Assembly (NCBI GenBank): GCA_949292525.1
Contig: CASEZJ010000001.1
Coordinates: 1 to 57,511, forward strand
Source: an uncultured bacterium
GTDB taxonomy: Bacteria; Bacillota_I; Bacilli_A; Acholeplasmatales; Anaeroplasmataceae
Length of the DNA stretch: 57,511 nt
Direction: 5' to 3'
The translations under genes and the position numbers were made by a program. This document shows positions 50,556 to 57,511 of the stretch, piece after piece. Within the stretch, counting starts at the first letter, position 1. Each line of letters opens with the position of its first letter. The notes below the pieces were generated by a model. It did no database searches. It was not told where the DNA came from and was given only the letters and a program-made list of their open reading frames with translations.

Positions 50556-50729
50556 ATGCCAAAGACTGTGGTTCATGAAAAAGAGAGTATTGAAGATGCC
50601 CTACGTCGTTTTAAACGTGATGTTTCAAGATCTGGTAACTTACAAGAGGCGAAAAAACGTCAATATTATCTAAAACCTAGTGATGTTCGTAAACAAAAAC
50701 GTCAAGAGGCTCGTAAAAAATATAAGTAA
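50556..50729 (+). CDS. rpsU: 30S ribosomal protein S21
   Basis: A 57-residue basic protein that acts near the 16S rRNA 3' end in initiation. [20 protein letters not shown] is the S21 start, followed by RDVSRSG and a Lys/Arg-rich C-terminus ([13 protein letters not shown]). Length fits Firmicutes S21. Strong site GGAAGGAGG precedes it; TCC (about 50535) could pair with the GGA of this site, a weak hairpin. It has its own promoter (50492-50520) and terminator (50741-50760). Confidence 0.97.
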   Translation: MPKTVVHEKESIEDALRRFKRDVSRSGNLQEAKKRQYYLKPSDVRKQKRQEARKKYK

Positions 50730-50740
50730 CATTGAATATT

Positions 50741-50762
50741 AGAGGCTCCGGCCTCTTTTATT
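50741..50762 (+). terminator. terminator after rpsU
   Basis: AGAGGC (50741-50746), loop TCCG, GCCTCT (50751-50756), then TTTA. Confidence 0.75.
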
Positions 50763-50778
50763 ATTATAAGAGGTGTTT

Positions 50779-51495
50779 ATGAAAATAATTTGTTTAGGTG
50801 ACTCAACTATGCAATTTAACAATATTTATCGCTATCCTCAGTTTGGGTAGCCACAAGTATTGAATTTATTTATGCACCCTAATATTTTAATTTTAGATTT
50901 AGCAAGAAATGGTAAAAGTACTAAAACTTATATTAATGAAGGTCGATTTGCCGATTTATTAAAAAGAGTTGAAAAAGGTGATTATGTAATTTGTCAGTTT
51001 AGTCATAATGATGGAGCTAAAGATAAAATAGAAAGATATACTACACCTTTAGAATATAAAATTAATTTATTATATATGAGTAATGAAATAAGGGAAAAGG
51101 GGGCTAATTTTATTTTAGCTACCCAAATAACTAGACATGTGTTTTTAAATAATAAATGTATAGAATCGCATGAAGAATATCGAAAAGCTATGTTAGTACT
51201 AGCTAAAGAAGAAAATATTGTTGTTATAGATTTAGATAAATTGACTAAAGAACATTATACTAATATAGGAGAAAAAGAATCAGAAAAGCATCATACGATT
51301 CTTGCCCCTAATATTTATTCTAATTATAGGGATGGACTTAATGACAATACTCATTTAACATTTCATGGGGCTATGATGGTTTGCAGTCTTTTTGTTAAAG
51401 ATTGTATAAGGCAAAATTTAAGCATTGCAAAATATTTTTTAAAGCCTACAGAAGTAGATGATTTTGATCGATTTATGGGAATAGAGGTTAAATAA
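50779..51495 (+). pseudogene. SGNH/GDSL hydrolase interrupted by a nonsense codon
   Basis: ATG 50779 behind AGAGGTG encodes MKIICLGDSTMQFN, the GDS(T/L) serine block of SGNH hydrolases. TAG at 50848-50850 (codon 24) interrupts at FGxPQVL, where relatives such as rhamnogalacturonan acetylesterases have Trp; a single G-to-A change in TGG explains it. Downstream the frame is intact with the ARNGKSTKTY block, QFSHNDGAKD and DNTHLTFHGAMMV (Asp and His). Full length would be 238 residues, with no clear signal peptide. It would deacetylate a carbohydrate or lipid if repaired. The next two genes follow directly. Confidence 0.75.
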
Positions 51496-51972
51496 ATGTT
51501 AGATATAAGAGAACTAAGAGAGAATGAAATTAATTATTTATATGATTTAATATTAGAAATGGCAAGTTTTGAACATTTAGAAGATGAATTAAAACTAACA
51601 AAAGAAAGTTTGCATAAATATATTTTTATAAATAATATAGTTAAAGTAGCCTTACTTAGAGTAGATAATAACATTATTGGATATTTAATGTATTATTATA
51701 CTTTTTCTAGTTTTACAGGATATCCAAGTTTATATTTAGAAGATATATATATTAAAGCAGAATATCGTCATAATGGTTACGGCAAGCAATGTTTTAAATA
51801 TTTAGCCCAGGTAGCTGTTAAAAATGAGTGCAAAAGAATGGATTTTGTTTGTTTAAATTGGAATAAAAATGCGCAAGATTTTTATCATAAACTAGGAGCT
51901 CAAGCTCATGAAGAATGGTTATTAGAACGTCTTGAAGAAAAAGAATTAATTAAATTAGCAGGAGAAAAATAA
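51496..51972 (+). CDS. GNAT-family N-acetyltransferase (diamine acetyltransferase-like)
   Basis: A 158-residue acetyltransferase. LYLEDIYIKAEYRHNGYGKQ holds the acetyl-CoA motif (RHNGYGK), and FVCLNWNKNAQDFYHKLGAQ is the matching end of the fold. The pattern SLYLEDIYV resembles spermidine/spermine-type acetyltransferases, but the acceptor is unproven. It starts one base after the SGNH stop codon and overlaps the ABC-F start by one base. Confidence 0.82.
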   Translation: MLDIRELRENEINYLYDLILEMASFEHLEDELKLTKESLHKYIFINNIVKVALLRVDNNIIGYLMYYYTFSSFTGYPSLYLEDIYIKAEYRHNGYGKQCFKYLAQVAVKNECKRMDFVCLNWNKNAQDFYHKLGAQAHEEWLLERLEEKELIKLAGEK

Positions 51973-53525
51973 TGAGTGTTTTAGAAGTGACAAATTTAAC
52001 TTTTTCCTTTGGTAATAAAATAATCTTAGAAGATGCTAATTTCGTTATGCAAAAAGGGGAACACATTGCCCTAATCGGAATGAATGGTGAAGGTAAGTCG
52101 ACTTTTATTAAATTAATAACTCATCAAATCAGTCCAGATGAAGGTAAAATAGTATGGGCTAAAAACTTAACTACTGGTTATTTAGATCAATATTTAACAT
52201 TGAAGGCTGGGAAAACCATTAGAGAAGTGCTTAGAGAAGCGTTTGCAGATATGTTTCATAAGGAAAATATGTTAAATGAATTATATATGAAACTTAGTGA
52301 AATGTCTGAAGATGAAATGAATGAAGCTTTAGAAGAAATTGGTGAAATTCAATCAGAACTTGAACAAAGTGATTTTTATAACTTAGATAATAAAATAGTT
52401 GAGGTAGCTAGTGGACTAGGCTTACAAGATATCGGATTAGATAAAGATGTATCTATGCTTTCAGGTGGGCAAAGAAGTAAAGTTTTATTAACCAAGTTAT
52501 TACTACAACAACCAACGATATTAATATTAGATGAACCTACTAACTTTTTAGATGAAGAACAAGTTAATTGGTTACATGATTATTTAATTAATTATCCTAA
52601 TGCTTTTATTATTGTTAGTCATGATAGAGAATTTTTGAATGGGGTAATAAATGTTGTTTATCATATTGAAGATTCAACTTTAACTAGATATACAGGTAAT
52701 TTAGATAAGTTCGATGAAATGTATGAAATTAAAAGAAGAAATCAAAATCAAGCTTACGTAAGACAACAAAAAGAAATACAAAAGCTTGAAACTTTTATAG
52801 CTAAAAATAAAGCAAGAGTAGCCACTACAAATCTAGCTAAATCAAGACAAAGAGTTTTAGATAAAATGGAAATAATAGACAAAGCTAAAGAACTAGTTAA
52901 GCCAACATTCATTTTCAAAAAAGGACCGGCAAGCGGCAAATTTGTCATTAGTTGTGAAGATTTAATAATTGGCTATAGTGAGCCATTATCTAAGAAATTA
53001 ACTTTAAATATTGAACGTGGGGAAAAAGTATTAATTAAAGGTGTTAATGGTATAGGAAAGACAACTTTAATAAAAACATTATTAGGTTTAATTCCTGCAA
53101 TAGATGGTAAATGTAATATTGATTATAATATTAACTATGCTTATTATGAACAAGAATTAGAATTTGATTATATTACAGCTATAGATTATGTATGGGGTTT
53201 TTATTCTGATTTGACTAATAAAGAAGTAAGGGGATTACTTGCCGGAGTAGGAATAAATAAAGATAAGGCTGAAAGCTTAATGCCAGTTTTATCTGGTGGG
53301 GAAAAAGCAAGGATTAGGCTTCAAGTATTAGGAAACAGAGAAACAAACACATTAATATTAGATGAGCCAACTAATCATTTAGATCAATTAGCTAAGGATG
53401 CTTTAAAAGAAGCATTAAAAGAATATAAAGGAACATTGATTTTAGTTTGTCATGAAAAAGAATTTTATAAAGATTTAGTCGATAGAATAATTAATTTAGA
53501 AGAGTTTAGTACTAAAATAATTTAA
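51972..53525 (+). CDS. ABC-F family ATPase
   Basis: A 517-residue protein with two ABC ATPase domains and no membrane segments. Walker A sites GMNGEGKST and GVNGIGKTT; signatures LSGGQRSKVLL and LSGGEKARIRL; Walker B ILILDEPTNF and LILDEPTNHL. The linker between the domains is rich in Lys/Gln. ABC-F proteins act on the ribosome, in translation control or drug protection; the subtype is not resolved here. Overlaps the upstream gene by one base. Confidence 0.92.
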   Translation: MSVLEVTNLTFSFGNKIILEDANFVMQKGEHIALIGMNGEGKSTFIKLITHQISPDEGKIVWAKNLTTGYLDQYLTLKAGKTIREVLREAFADMFHKENMLNELYMKLSEMSEDEMNEALEEIGEIQSELEQSDFYNLDNKIVEVASGLGLQDIGLDKDVSMLSGGQRSKVLLTKLLLQQPTILILDEPTNFLDEEQVNWLHDYLINYPNAFIIVSHDREFLNGVINVVYHIEDSTLTRYTGNLDKFDEMYEIKRRNQNQAYVRQQKEIQKLETFIAKNKARVATTNLAKSRQRVLDKMEIIDKAKELVKPTFIFKKGPASGKFVISCEDLIIGYSEPLSKKLTLNIERGEKVLIKGVNGIGKTTLIKTLLGLIPAIDGKCNIDYNINYAYYEQELEFDYITAIDYVWGFYSDLTNKEVRGLLAGVGINKDKAESLMPVLSGGEKARIRLQVLGNRETNTLILDEPTNHLDQLAKDALKEALKEYKGTLILVCHEKEFYKDLVDRIINLEEFSTKII

Positions 53526-53544
53526 TAGATTGGTGGGTATAGTT

Positions 53545-54258
53545 ATGTTAGTAATTAAAAATGTAACAAAAAAATATAAAAATGGGGCTTTAGCCAATGA
53601 TAATATATCACTTACCATAAATGATGGAGAAATTTATGGCTTCATTGGTCCTAATGGAGCTGGAAAATCAACTTTAATTAAATCAATCGTTGGGCTACAT
53701 TCTATAGATAGTGGAACTATAAGCTTAGATGATTTAACAATTAAAGAAAATCCTTTATTATATAAACAAAAGTTAGCATACATTCCCGATAATCCTGATT
53801 TATATGAAAATGTTAGAGCTATAAACTATCTTAACTTTATCGGTGATGTTTTTAACATTCCCAATGACAAAAGAATCAAAGATATAACCTATTATAGTGA
53901 ATTATTAGAAATAAAGAATAGTTTAAACATGCCGATTAAATCTTTTTCACATGGTATGAAACAAAAATTAACTATTATTGCCGCTTTAATACATGAACCT
54001 AAATTATTAGTTATGGATGAACCATTTGTTGGTTTAGATCCTAAAAGTACACATGATTTAAAAATGTTAATGCAAAGTTTAGTAGCAAAAGGAAGTATAA
54101 TTTTCTTTTCAAGTCACGTTTTAGAAGTGGTAGAAAAGTTATGTGATCATATTGGGATTATTAATGATGGTAAAATAGTATATGATGGTTCTTTTAATGA
54201 AATGAAAGAAAATAAATCATTAGAAGATTTCTTCTTGGAGTTAACGGAAAATGAATAA
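53545..54258 (+). CDS. ABC transporter ATP-binding protein
   Basis: A 237-residue ATPase: Walker A GPNGAGKST, signature SHGMKQKL, Walker B LLVMDEPFVGLDP and switch His in FFSSHVLEVVE. ATG 53545 is preferred over TTG 53530 because GGTGGG precedes it. It pairs with the permease encoded next, with which it overlaps by eight bases. Exporters of this ABC-2 type move lipids, peptides or drugs. Confidence 0.92.
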   Translation: MLVIKNVTKKYKNGALANDNISLTINDGEIYGFIGPNGAGKSTLIKSIVGLHSIDSGTISLDDLTIKENPLLYKQKLAYIPDNPDLYENVRAINYLNFIGDVFNIPNDKRIKDITYYSELLEIKNSLNMPIKSFSHGMKQKLTIIAALIHEPKLLVMDEPFVGLDPKSTHDLKMLMQSLVAKGSIIFFSSHVLEVVEKLCDHIGIINDGKIVYDGSFNEMKENKSLEDFFLELTENE

Positions 54259-55780
54259 AATATTAAGCTTAATAAAATTAGAGTTTGAAGATTCATTTAA
54301 CCGCAACACTAAAAATTATGGCATAATAGTTTTAATCATTATAGCTGGATTTACAGCAATATTATTTTCAGCGCTTATTAATTTCGCTTTTTATGCAATT
54401 TTTAATGATACAGAATATTTATATATTTATCCCGTAATATTAAGTATTGCGGTTATAGGTTTAACTTTCTTTTCAAGTATTTATAGAACTAAATCAACAT
54501 TGTTTTCACCAAAAGATTTAAATAATTTAACACCACTTCCAATTAAAAAAAGTCAAATTATTATAGCTAAACTTTTATTAACATATGGCGAAGAACTAAT
54601 ATTTAGTTTAATTATCTTTTTACCTTGTTTAATACTTTATTCTACAGTCGATTTAGCATTTATTTTTTTAGGCTTAATATTAATTGTTACATTGCCAATG
54701 TTATCATTATTATTTGCCTTTATAATTAGTTTCATTATTCAATTATTAGTATTAAGATTTAATTTCTTAAAGCATTTAACAACAGCATTCTATATTATTT
54801 TTATAGTTGGTGTTTCCTTATTATCATTTTTAAGTAATAGCGTAGAACAAAGCAATACAGATTTAGAAAGCTTAACTTCTTTAATTGAGGCATTCCCATT
54901 TAGTCTTATTTACAAAGGCTTTATTTTACATGATGTGCTTAACATTTTACTTTATTTAGCTATTACTTTAATATCTTTAGGACTAGTTATTTTTGTTTAT
55001 TCGCTATTTTATGATAAGATCTATGATGTATTAAATTATGTAGGTAAAAAAACCGAATTCAAAAATAAACAAATAAAGAGTAGTAATCCATTACTAAGTA
55101 TTATGAAAAATGATTTTAAACATTTACTAAATGAACAAATGTTTTTAATTTCTGGTCTAGTTCCGATTATATTAACAGGTATTTTTACAATCGCATTTAG
55201 CTTTTCATTTAAAAATATTACAAGCGAAATAGATATATCTCCAATTGTCTTATTCATCAATTTTTTCTTTTTAGGAATGGGAACATATACAGTTTATTTA
55301 ATCACATTAGAAGGTAAAAACTTTTGGATTAATAAAGTTTTACCAATTAAGCCAAAAACTTACTTAGCAGCCAAATTATTGTTAAATCAAATTATTAATG
55401 GTACCCTTATAATTAGTATAGATATAATATTGATCATAGTTAATAAATATAGCTTAACAACAAGCTTTTTCTTAGTTATAATGTCACAAATATATATATT
55501 TTTAATAGCTTTAATTGGCCTATTATGTAATCTTAAATTTCCTAAACTTGTATGGAGTAATTTTAGGCAAATTAAAAATACAATGGCTAGCTTTTTATTA
55601 GCTATTTTAGCTAGTATTAATGGATGTGTGATTTTATTTTGCTCACTATTATTATTCTTTTTAGTTTCATTAAATATAGCTATTTTAGTAACCACCTTAA
55701 TAATAGCATTAGAAACAATCATCGTATTAATTATGTATAATAAATTTGCTGATAAATTATATTTAAATATTGAGGTATAA
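54251..55780 (+). CDS. ABC transporter permease, large multi-pass
   Basis: A 509-residue membrane protein with about 12 predicted helices in two halves. FSSIYRTKSTLFSPKDLNNL, then LTPLPIKKSQIIIAKLLL and WINKVLPIKPKTYLAAKLLL, show the duplicated loop typical of ABC-2-like exporters. Partner of the ATPase before it (overlap eight bases). Substrate unknown. It ends just before rlmCD. Confidence 0.82.
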   Translation: MNKILSLIKLEFEDSFNRNTKNYGIIVLIIIAGFTAILFSALINFAFYAIFNDTEYLYIYPVILSIAVIGLTFFSSIYRTKSTLFSPKDLNNLTPLPIKKSQIIIAKLLLTYGEELIFSLIIFLPCLILYSTVDLAFIFLGLILIVTLPMLSLLFAFIISFIIQLLVLRFNFLKHLTTAFYIIFIVGVSLLSFLSNSVEQSNTDLESLTSLIEAFPFSLIYKGFILHDVLNILLYLAITLISLGLVIFVYSLFYDKIYDVLNYVGKKTEFKNKQIKSSNPLLSIMKNDFKHLLNEQMFLISGLVPIILTGIFTIAFSFSFKNITSEIDISPIVLFINFFFLGMGTYTVYLITLEGKNFWINKVLPIKPKTYLAAKLLLNQIINGTLIISIDIILIIVNKYSLTTSFFLVIMSQIYIFLIALIGLLCNLKFPKLVWSNFRQIKNTMASFLLAILASINGCVILFCSLLLFFLVSLNIAILVTTLIIALETIIVLIMYNKFADKLYLNIEV

Positions 55781-55781
55781 A

Positions 55782-57071
55782 ATGAAGTGTATTGATAATG
55801 ATTTTAAAGGTAATGGAATATTTATAATCAATAACAAAAAAATATTTGTTCCAGGTATACTTAAAGATGAAGACGTTGAATTAGTTAAAAATAAACATTA
55901 TGAACTAGTTAAAATAATAAAGCCAAGTGAAGAACGGCAAAATGTAATTTGTCCATCTTTTTACTATTGTGGTGGATGTCAATATCTACATTTGAAATAT
56001 GAGAAGGAAATAGAATTAAAAACTAAATATATTAATACATTATTTAATAAAAATAATATTAAAATTACCGCAATGGCAAATCCCTTAGGATATCGAAATA
56101 AAATTCAATATGCGATAGAAAACAAAAAAGGATTAAGCACTGGATTTTATAAAGAAGGAACTCATGATTTTATTAAAATAAATAAATGTTACCTTCATAA
56201 TGATGTTTTAGATCAAATAGCTAGTTATCTTAAAACTATTTTAATTAAATATAAGATACCTGCATATGATAATAATACTAACAAAGGCATAGTTAAACAT
56301 ATTCTTTTAAAAGGCAATAAAGATATGTCAGAAATCTTAGTCACTTTAGTCTTAAATACCTATGTTTTACCAAAAAGAAAAGATATAGTTAAAGAATTAC
56401 TAAATAAATACCCAAGCGTTAAAACAATTATAGAAAACTATAATCTAAGAAATACATCTATTATTTTAGGTGAAGAAAATAAAGTGATTTATGGTACAGG
56501 TTTTATTAAAGATGAAATTCTTAATAATAAATTTCTAGTAGGTTCAGATACTTTCTACCAGATTAATCATGACGGTGTTGAAAAACTTTATGCAAAAGCT
56601 TTAAGTGCACTAAAATTAAATAAAAACATGACTTTAGTAGATGCCTATAGTGGGGTTGGTACATTAGGTATTTTAGCTAGTTCAAGTGTAAAAAATGTTA
56701 TAAGTATTGAACTTAATAAAAATTCAACTTATATTGCTAAACAAAATGCTAAATTAAATAAAATTAATAACATAAACTTTATTGCAGGAGACGCTAGTAA
56801 AGTATTATATGATTTAGCTTGCAAAAAAATAAAAATTGATGTCTTAATAATGGATCCTCCTCGCAGTGGTTCAACAAAAGCATTTATTAAATCAGTCGGA
56901 TTTTTAAAGATTAAACAAGTTTTATATATTTCATGTGAACCAGAAACATTAAAAAGAGATTTAGAAGAATTTAAAAACAGCGGCTATGAAGTAAGTAGTA
57001 TCGAATGTGTAGATATGTTTCCAAGAACATTTAACATTGAATCAGTCACATTGCTAGAACAAAAAAAGTGA
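55782..57071 (+). CDS. rlmCD: 23S rRNA (uracil-5)-methyltransferase RlmCD/RumA family
   Basis: A 429-residue SAM methyltransferase. A short N-terminal TRAM-like segment, then CPSFYYCGGCQYLHLKYEKE with the iron-sulfur cysteines, SAM site DAYSGVGTLGILA, and the catalytic DPPRSGS and SCEPETLKRDL. It methylates U747/U1939-type positions of 23S rRNA. ATG 55782 is chosen over TTG 55770 because GAGGTAT precedes it. Overlaps nothing; the intergenic region follows. Confidence 0.92.
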   Translation: MKCIDNDFKGNGIFIINNKKIFVPGILKDEDVELVKNKHYELVKIIKPSEERQNVICPSFYYCGGCQYLHLKYEKEIELKTKYINTLFNKNNIKITAMANPLGYRNKIQYAIENKKGLSTGFYKEGTHDFIKINKCYLHNDVLDQIASYLKTILIKYKIPAYDNNTNKGIVKHILLKGNKDMSEILVTLVLNTYVLPKRKDIVKELLNKYPSVKTIIENYNLRNTSIILGEENKVIYGTGFIKDEILNNKFLVGSDTFYQINHDGVEKLYAKALSALKLNKNMTLVDAYSGVGTLGILASSSVKNVISIELNKNSTYIAKQNAKLNKINNINFIAGDASKVLYDLACKKIKIDVLIMDPPRSGSTKAFIKSVGFLKIKQVLYISCEPETLKRDLEEFKNSGYEVSSIECVDMFPRTFNIESVTLLEQKK

Positions 57072-57383
57072 TTTTAAAAGTTGAAAAAAGAGCCAATCTA
57101 TAGGAATCCCATAAAATGAATAGATGGAGTAATTATAAGTTAGACTAAGAAAATTAATATCTTTTGAGGCAATTTTTGAAATAATAAAAGCAATGGTGTT
57201 ATCGTTTTAAGTAGTTACATTATTATGAAAGGTAAACTTATTGCAAAAATGTACTTATGACGAGATAGTTTGGTTTGAATTCAAATTGATATCGTGTAGT
57301 TGTCTCAAAATCGTTGTATGTCTCACATTTCATTAAGGATGGTTTATAAAAAAGAGAACAAATAGCAGAAAATAAGGAACTTA
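57072..57383. other. intergenic stretch without a supportable gene
   Basis: No start codon with a ribosome site, tRNA or strong promoter is seen. The minus strand has stretches that translate to hydrophobic sequence but no start context. It may be decayed mobile-element DNA next to the intron end. Confidence 0.4.
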
Positions 57384-57419
57384 TAAGGAACAAAAATGCT
57401 GATTTTTGTTCCTTATTTT
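57384..57419 (+). terminator. terminator-like hairpin next to a group II intron
   Basis: TAAGGAACAAAAAT (57384-57397) pairs perfectly over 14 bp with ATTTTTGTTCCTTA (57402-57415), loop GCTG, followed by TTTT. Its nearest upstream gene is rlmCD, 310 bases away. Confidence 0.8.
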
Positions 57420-57511
57420 GTGTGCCGGGCATGGCATTAATCTAGTAGGTGAAAGTCCTACCGTGGGTATTTACCGCCAAACGTAGTGAACCCCAAGTTA
57501 TTAATAGTAAT
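57420..57511 (+). mobile_element. 5' end of a probable group II intron, cut by the window edge
   Basis: GTGTGCCGGGCATGG followed by TAGGTGAAAGTCCTACC and CGTAGTGAACCCC is the pattern of domain I of bacterial group II introns (5' GUGYG start; the GGUGAAAGUCC element). The start may be 57420 or 57422. The intron lies immediately after a terminator hairpin, the usual target of class C introns. The reverse transcriptase gene would be beyond 57511. Class assignment is inference. Confidence 0.6.

Noticed and set aside
57238-57432. Minus-strand ORF of 64 codons at the right end
   Set aside because: It has no ribosome site, covers the terminator hairpin and the start of the group II intron, and its composition is not convincing.
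1-57511. Alternative genetic code (TGA or TAG as Trp)
   Set aside because: TGA ends real genes (the hydrolase at 8938-8940, the DUF1538 gene at 32012-32014) and TAG also ends real genes (yabB at 26272-26274, holB). The two Trp-to-TAG changes are explained by single point mutations in accessory genes.
1-57511. CRISPR arrays
   Set aside because: No regularly spaced 25-40 bp repeats were seen in any interval.

Overview
The window is an AT-rich chromosomal segment of a low-GC Gram-positive bacterium, most likely an uncultured gut member of the Bacilli (Erysipelotrichia / RF39-like). This rests on gene order typical of Firmicutes (rpsB-tsf-pyrH-frr; tmk-holB-ricT-yabB-rsmI-metG; uppS-cdsA-dxr-rseP; polA-mutM-coaE-dnaB-dnaI), strong AGGAGG ribosome sites, TTGACA/TATAAT promoters, a standard code (TAA, TAG and TGA all end real genes) and a choloylglycine-hydrolase-type enzyme of the kind common in gut bacteria. 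No taxonomic marker was searched.

Left end (1-3184) is accessory DNA. It has a compact putative type I toxin-antitoxin-like locus (26-residue hydrophobic peptide, convergent antisense RNA, leader peptide), a second orphan copy of the antisense promoter, a decayed helicase-type winged-helix gene, a frameshifted phage terminase fragment and a Vat-family acetyltransferase. The last two are clearly richer in GC than the rest.

3185-7526 is core: peroxiredoxin, ispD, then rpsB-tsf and pyrH-frr. Three tRNA genes (Gly-CCC, Pro-CGG, Leu-GAG) follow, and a fourth (Arg-CCG) lies at 11656. 8023-21384 mixes accessory and transport genes: an esterase, a frameshifted mscL, a two-gene chromate-type transporter with divergent LysR regulator, three paralogous zinc-ribbon membrane proteins (the first frameshifted), a membrane-anchored Ntn hydrolase, an iron-sulfur aldo-keto reductase, a Ca/Na-type antiporter, rubrerythrin, a ZIP transporter, and an ArsR-controlled metal ATPase with a separate HMA protein.

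21453-33689 runs from a CoA-disulfide-reductase/rhodanese fusion through the tmk-to-metG housekeeping block, a YitT protein, a DUF1538 membrane protein with two PII-like partners, and rplM-rpsI. 34543-43235 holds a stand-alone FakA-C-like domain, the uppS-cdsA-dxr-rseP-galE envelope/isoprenoid operon, and adhE behind two cre-like sites. 43329-50477 is the replication/repair block yhbY-polA-nitroreductase-(mutM::coaE fusion)-dnaB-dnaI. rpsU, a nonsense-interrupted SGNH hydrolase, an acetyltransferase, ABC-F and ABC transporter genes and an RlmCD-type methyltransferase follow. The right edge cuts into what looks like the 5' end of a group II intron placed directly after a terminator hairpin.

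ispD and dxr both belong to the MEP isoprenoid pathway, which supplies the precursor for UppS; CdsA and RseP in the same operon handle phospholipid precursor synthesis and membrane proteolysis. Several reading frames are broken by single-base events, so a check of the reads should come before biological interpretation.
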